Source: Jiella sonneratiae (GTDB taxonomy: Bacteria; Pseudomonadota; Alphaproteobacteria; Rhizobiales; Rhizobiaceae). Taken from it: a stretch of DNA of 64,000 nt. The notes beneath the pieces were generated by a model that did not search any database, was not told the DNA's origin, and saw only the letters and a program-made list of their open reading frames with translations. Within the stretch, counting starts at the first letter, position 1, and the number at the start of each line of letters is the position of its first letter. The position numbers and the translations under genes were made by a program. The DNA lies in assembly GCF_017353515.1 (NCBI RefSeq), contig NZ_JAFMPY010000021.1, forward strand, positions 51,311 to 115,310, read 5' to 3'. Positions 60,677 through 64,000 of this stretch are shown here, piece by piece.

Positions 60677-62941
60677 TCAGCGGTTCTGGTCGACGCCCGC
60701 AAAGCCCTCGTCGCGCGGCAGCCGCAGCGTGTGCAGGAAGGCGAGCAGCGCGTCCTGATCCTCGGCGGGCAGCGCCTGGAAGGCCGTCACCGCACCGTTC
60801 GCCTCGCTGACGAAGCCGGAGCCGTTGTCCGCGCAGGCGGCGTCGGAGTGCTTCAGGATCGCGTCGCGCAGGCTGAGCGCCCGGCCGTCGTGCAGCCAGG
60901 GCCCGGTGTCGGCGAGGCCCCAGAGCGCGCGGGTCACGTACTGATCGCGCGGCACGAAGACGCCCGCACGGTCGGTCTGCTGGTGGATCACGTCGGCAAG
61001 GCAGCGGCCCATCTTGTGACGCTTCAGGTCGGAGAACAGCGGCACGTCGACGGCGCCGGTGACGTCGGAGGCAAGCCGCGGCTCGGAGGCGAGGAACACC
61101 TTCTCCTCGAAGGGCGTGTTCATGTTGAGGTTGAAGGCGAAGGCGGCGCCCTTCGGGAAGCCGCGGCCGGCGGATTCGTTCGCCTGGGCGGCCGGGGCGA
61201 CGGCGCGTTCCTTCGCCGCGGTCTGGCCGCCCTCGAGGAACTCCTGCTCGACCGGCAGCGGCAGGCCGCGCGGTGCGGCCTGGCCGAGGCCGACGCCGTT
61301 CTCGGTGACGGTCAGCGCCGGCTCGGGCCGGTTGGATTCCCGGGCGACGACGCGCAGCGACTCCCGGTCCGGACGCGGATCGTGGATCCTCACGACCGGG
61401 TTGAGGACGGTCTTCGAGGACTGGTGGCAGGTGACGCAGGCGGTCGTCGGATCGCCGCCGGCCCGGCCTTCGAAGATCGCGCGCCCGCGGGCGACCGCGG
61501 CGATCTCGGTGCTGTCGGCCGGGGCGATCTGCGAGGGCGGGCGGGCGCCGAGCGCGAAGGCGGTGAGGGCCGTGACCTCGCCGATCGACACCTCGTCGAC
61601 GATGCCGTCGCCGTCGGGATCCGGATTGGCGCCGGCGGCGATCAGTTCCTCCGGCACCATGCCGAAGTGGAAGTTCAGCGCGTCGCGGACGAAGTTGCGC
61701 ATGTTGGAGGCGATGCCCTTCCACTGGAACGGCCGCACCACGAAGTCCTCGCTGACGCCCTCGATGCGGTCGCAGCGTTCGACGAGGCTCTGTTCCTGGC
61801 CGCAGGGCGCCAGCAACTCCCCGGGCGCCGGCGCGCCGGCATTGACCCGGACCTGGTAGCGGCCGAAGTCGGTGCCCTTGGAGTTGAGCCGGATCTCGTA
61901 CCACTGGCCGCGGTTCTGGGTGGCCTGGTCGACGGCCGCCCGGCGCTGCGCCAGGAGATCGAAGCTCATCTCCTCGGCGAGCTTCTGGGTGTAGCCGGCG
62001 CCGAAGACGTGGGGCGGATTGCGCAGGAACACCGCATACATGTTGCCGGGATCGGCGACGCCGCGCTCCTGGAAGGCTTCGACCACCCATTTCGGCGCCG
62101 GAAGCTCGAGCAGCGGATTGATGATCGCCGCCGAGGTCACGGCGCCGGCGCCGGAGACGCGGTCCGGCCGGACCGTCCGCCCGGGCGTCGAACCGCCGAC
62201 CGGCGTCTCGAAGCCCGACACGTTGTGGCATTCGAGGCAGGCCTGGGCGTCGAGGCCGTGGACGCGCATCCAGGGGATCTGCGCGAAGGCGGCCATCGGC
62301 CCGATGCCGCTCGCGGTCATCTGGTGGCGCTTCTTCTCGCGCGGGCCGGTCGGACCCTCGCCGTAGCCCTCGACGGCGGTGAAGGACTGGGTGAACAGGT
62401 GGCGGCCGATCTCCATCATCGAGCGGAAGCCGACATTGCCGGCGGAGATCTCCTCCTGCGACAGGCGGATGCCCTGTCCGAGGGAGGGCTCGTCGCCGGT
62501 CGTCAGATGCACCGGCACGGTGCTGCCGCCGGGCATCGGGGTCGGACCGCCGCTGGAATAGTTCGGCGTGGCGTTGGCCGGCGCCGACTGGTCGTCACCG
62601 GCGGCCGGTGTTACCGGCTGCGGCGTCGTCCCCGCGGTGTCGTTCTGCTGCGGCTGCGGATCGGCGGTAGACGCCGGCGGCTGGTCGCCGGTCTGCGTGG
62701 TGTCGCCGGCGGGCGGCTGCTGGTCCGCAGGAGGCTGCTCCGACACCGGCGGCTGCTGGTCGGCCGGCGGCTGGCCCGCATCCGGCACGGCCGGCGGGTT
62801 GGCGACCTGACCCCGGCCGGAACCGCCGCCGAAGATGGTGTCGTTGATCGCGTCGCTGAGCTGGGCCCGGAGCGGGCTCGACGCGCCGACGACGAGGCAA
62901 AGCGCCGTGCCGGCGAGAATGGCGTTGCGGAGCTTGGGCAT
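60677..62941 (-). CDS. Di-heme c-type oxidoreductase (DHOR family), secreted
   Basis: A 754-residue secreted protein. Signal peptide (MPKLRNAILAGTALCLVVG, cut near RAQ), the INAILGG-like DAINDTIFGGGSGRG, a Pro/Gln-rich segment with QPPADQQPP repeats, and a DHOR domain from about 155 on. Two CxxCH heme sites are visible: CLECH (235-239) and CVTCH (502-506), plus NPDPDGDGIVDE as a calcium-type loop and DTGPWLHDGRALSLRDAI near the end, typical for the family. Members are linked to peroxidase-type or thiosulfate/other periplasmic redox chemistry. First gene of the cluster. GAGAGG precedes the ATG. Confidence 0.88.
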   Translation of the reverse strand: MPKLRNAILAGTALCLVVGASSPLRAQLSDAINDTIFGGGSGRGQVANPPAVPDAGQPPADQQPPVSEQPPADQQPPAGDTTQTGDQPPASTADPQPQQNDTAGTTPQPVTPAAGDDQSAPANATPNYSSGGPTPMPGGSTVPVHLTTGDEPSLGQGIRLSQEEISAGNVGFRSMMEIGRHLFTQSFTAVEGYGEGPTGPREKKRHQMTASGIGPMAAFAQIPWMRVHGLDAQACLECHNVSGFETPVGGSTPGRTVRPDRVSGAGAVTSAAIINPLLELPAPKWVVEAFQERGVADPGNMYAVFLRNPPHVFGAGYTQKLAEEMSFDLLAQRRAAVDQATQNRGQWYEIRLNSKGTDFGRYQVRVNAGAPAPGELLAPCGQEQSLVERCDRIEGVSEDFVVRPFQWKGIASNMRNFVRDALNFHFGMVPEELIAAGANPDPDGDGIVDEVSIGEVTALTAFALGARPPSQIAPADSTEIAAVARGRAIFEGRAGGDPTTACVTCHQSSKTVLNPVVRIHDPRPDRESLRVVARESNRPEPALTVTENGVGLGQAAPRGLPLPVEQEFLEGGQTAAKERAVAPAAQANESAGRGFPKGAAFAFNLNMNTPFEEKVFLASEPRLASDVTGAVDVPLFSDLKRHKMGRCLADVIHQQTDRAGVFVPRDQYVTRALWGLADTGPWLHDGRALSLRDAILKHSDAACADNGSGFVSEANGAVTAFQALPAEDQDALLAFLHTLRLPRDEGFAGVDQNR

Positions 62942-63363
62942 CGGTCTGAGGCCTCTCGATTGGGGACGGGGTGAAGGGCGGTTCTTCACTGCGGGGACTG
63001 CCCGCGGCGGCGAAGGGCAGGCGAGGCGGGATGCATCGGACGGCGAGGCCGAACGTCTCGCAATGTCGACTGGGCATGGGGCATCGACGACGATCCGTTT
63101 GCTGCTTTGACGCCTGGACCCGGCCCGGTCGCAGTGGAAATTCCAGACGGTGTTTCGCGCCACGGGCCGCAAGGACGAGCGGGGTCGCTATGCGCCATGT
63201 CGCTGGAAACGATAGCCTTAAGTGCTTTTCTTCCGCAACGGAAATTAGCGTGATCGACGCGGCATCGCAGGTCGGAGCGGCTTCGCAAGCGCCATCCGGA
63301 CGCAAGGGAAGCCGCCGTTCACGATGATTGCATCGCGCCGTCTCGGGTAAGGACGAACCGTGT
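62942..63363. other. Promoter region of the cluster, no gene seen
   Basis: About 420 bases upstream of the di-heme oxidoreductase gene, up to the IS630 element. Contains the shared motif at 63131-63147. No gene or repeat otherwise. Confidence 0.5.
63131..63147 (-). promoter_or_regulatory. Shared cluster motif upstream of the di-heme oxidoreductase gene
   Basis: On the transcribed strand TCTGGAATTTCCACTGC; matches the motif at 50486-50502 in 14 of 17 positions. GG-N10-GC spacing as in sigma-54 promoters. About 190 bases before the ATG. Confidence 0.5.
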
Positions 63364-63376
63364 TATACCAACCGTC

Positions 63377-63934
63377 CTAACCCTTGACCTGTGCCCATGA
63401 TCGCCGGGTGATTGATGCGACGGTTGCCGGGTTTCGTGCGAAGAATGTCCATGCATCGCAGCAGACGTCGACGATGTGGGCATAGTCGTCGAAGACGGTT
63501 ATGGCGAGTTTGTTCTGGCGCAGATACTGCCAGACGTTCTCGACCGGGTTGAGTTCGGGGGCGTATGGCGGCAGTTCGACGATGGTGATGTTGCCGGGAA
63601 CGTTCAGGTCGTGCGACTTGTGATAGCCCGCACCGTCCCAGACGAGGAGGGCATGGGCATCTTCGGCGACCTGTCGGCCGATCTCGTCGAGATGCAATTG
63701 CAGCATCTCGGCGTTGGCCCGGGGAAGGACGAGCGCCGCGCTCGTTGCCCGGGTGGGGCAGACGGCCCCGAAGATATACGCCCATTTGTAGCGTCGGTCG
63801 CGCGGGCCGCGTGGTCTCGTGCCCCGCCGTGCCCAGACGCGGGTCAGCGTGCCCTGCTGGCCGACCCGGGCTTCATCCTGGAACCAGATCTCGATCGGCT
63901 TGTCCTTTGCCGCTTCCGGCAAGGCCGCCTTCAC
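63377..63934 (-). CDS. IS630 transposase, catalytic part (orfB)
   Basis: A 185-residue DDE transposase domain: IEIWFQDEARVGQQGTL (first Asp), LLVWDGAGYHKS (second Asp), LPPYAPELNPVENVWQYLR (Glu). The fold and sequence are those of IS630 (Tc1/mariner-related). Full translation probably needs a frameshift from the upstream orfA at an A-run (63949-63954 on the plus strand as T's). Without it the N-terminal DNA-binding part is missing. Confidence 0.88.
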   Translation of the reverse strand: MKAALPEAAKDKPIEIWFQDEARVGQQGTLTRVWARRGTRPRGPRDRRYKWAYIFGAVCPTRATSAALVLPRANAEMLQLHLDEIGRQVAEDAHALLVWDGAGYHKSHDLNVPGNITIVELPPYAPELNPVENVWQYLRQNKLAITVFDDYAHIVDVCCDAWTFFARNPATVASITRRSWAQVKG

Positions 63935-64000
63935 GGTTTCGCAGAAGCTTTTTTAAAAGCCTCCTGCGCTTCGGGGTCCGACTTGGGATGCTGGGCGCGA
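63931..64000 (-). CDS. IS630 transposase N-terminal part (orfA), partial
   Basis: The last 22 codons in the window read RAQHPKSDPEAQEAFKKASAKP then TGA. The PEAQEAFKK region fits the end of the IS630 DNA-binding region. The slippery AAAAAA at the FKK codons would allow a -1 shift into orfB, giving a KKSFCETVKAALPE-like junction. Overlaps orfB by four bases. Confidence 0.7.
   Translation of the reverse strand, partial: RAQHPKSDPEAQEAFKKASAKP

Larger units (their letters stand above)
63364..64000 (-). mobile_element. IS630-family insertion sequence, partial
   Basis: The transposase reading frames run from the window end towards 63377. The left end is probably at TATACCAACCGTCC (about 63364), consistent with insertion at TA and an IS630-type terminal inverted repeat. 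The other end is outside the window, so the target duplication cannot be checked. Confidence 0.75.

Noticed and set aside
59384..62974. Long plus-strand open frame of 1196 codons opposite the OmpA and di-heme genes
   Set aside because: It is antisense to two genes with clear signal peptides and CxxCH/OmpA motifs; its translation is Arg/Gly/Val-biased without domains and runs through the homopolymer block. A shadow of codon bias in high-GC DNA.

Overview
The window is high-GC DNA whose genes are those of an alphaproteobacterium, most likely a member of the Hyphomicrobiales (Rhizobiales). The evidence is an FdsGBA-type NAD-dependent formate dehydrogenase with FdsD and FdhD, the ATP-synthase zeta inhibitor, DUF1285 and DUF2336 proteins, a divided MoxR/DUF58/BatA-DUF4159 cluster, and a RIME-like inverted repeat. 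No species can be named from the sequence alone.

Layout. 0-3.3 kb: tail of an acetolactate synthase small subunit gene, an orphan receiver protein, a two-hairpin repeat, a RecD/Dda-like helicase and a HAD hydrolase. 3.5-11.4 kb: a catabolic operon with a polyamine-type ABC importer, an Asp/Glu (hydantoin) racemase-family protein, a divergent cytosine-deaminase-like amidohydrolase and an amidase; the likely substrate is a cyclic or substituted amide/ureide nitrogen compound. 11.4-18.4 kb: formate dehydrogenase operon fdsG-fdsB-(brnT-brnA)-fdsA-fdhD-fdsD, with a BrnTA toxin-antitoxin pair inside it. 18.5-43 kb: mostly housekeeping genes (polysaccharide deacetylase, phosphoesterase, Nudix, glutathionyl-hydroquinone reductase, GNAT, the MoxR/VWA block, CCA-adding enzyme, hemF, trmL, polyol dehydrogenase, tRNA-Val(CAC), HAD-IA phosphatase). 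41.4-43.3 kb: a compact endolysin/holin/spanin-like lysis cassette without any phage structural gene.

The most unusual region is 44.6-62.9 kb, thirteen genes all on the minus strand. They encode a secreted caspase-fold protein with Cys-pair repeats, a secreted subtilisin-family (S8) protease, a secreted trypsin-like protease, a membrane protein whose cytoplasmic part looks like a Lon-protease fold, two OmpA-domain proteins (one with a Gly/Tyr-rich segment), a di-heme c-type oxidoreductase, an SH3-like protein with its own CxxCH heme site, a YceI-domain protein, two unrecognised cytoplasmic proteins and two unrecognised secreted proteins. Four of the genes share a related 17-bp upstream motif, several intercistronic gaps hold strong hairpins, and several of the secreted proteins share an INAILGG-like motif. 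I read this as one envelope system combining a protease cascade with redox chemistry; its function is unknown to me. An IS630-family element lies just upstream of it and runs off the window end.

Starts were chosen by ribosome-binding sites and family N-termini and several differ from the longest open frame. All family calls come from reading motifs by eye, without searches.
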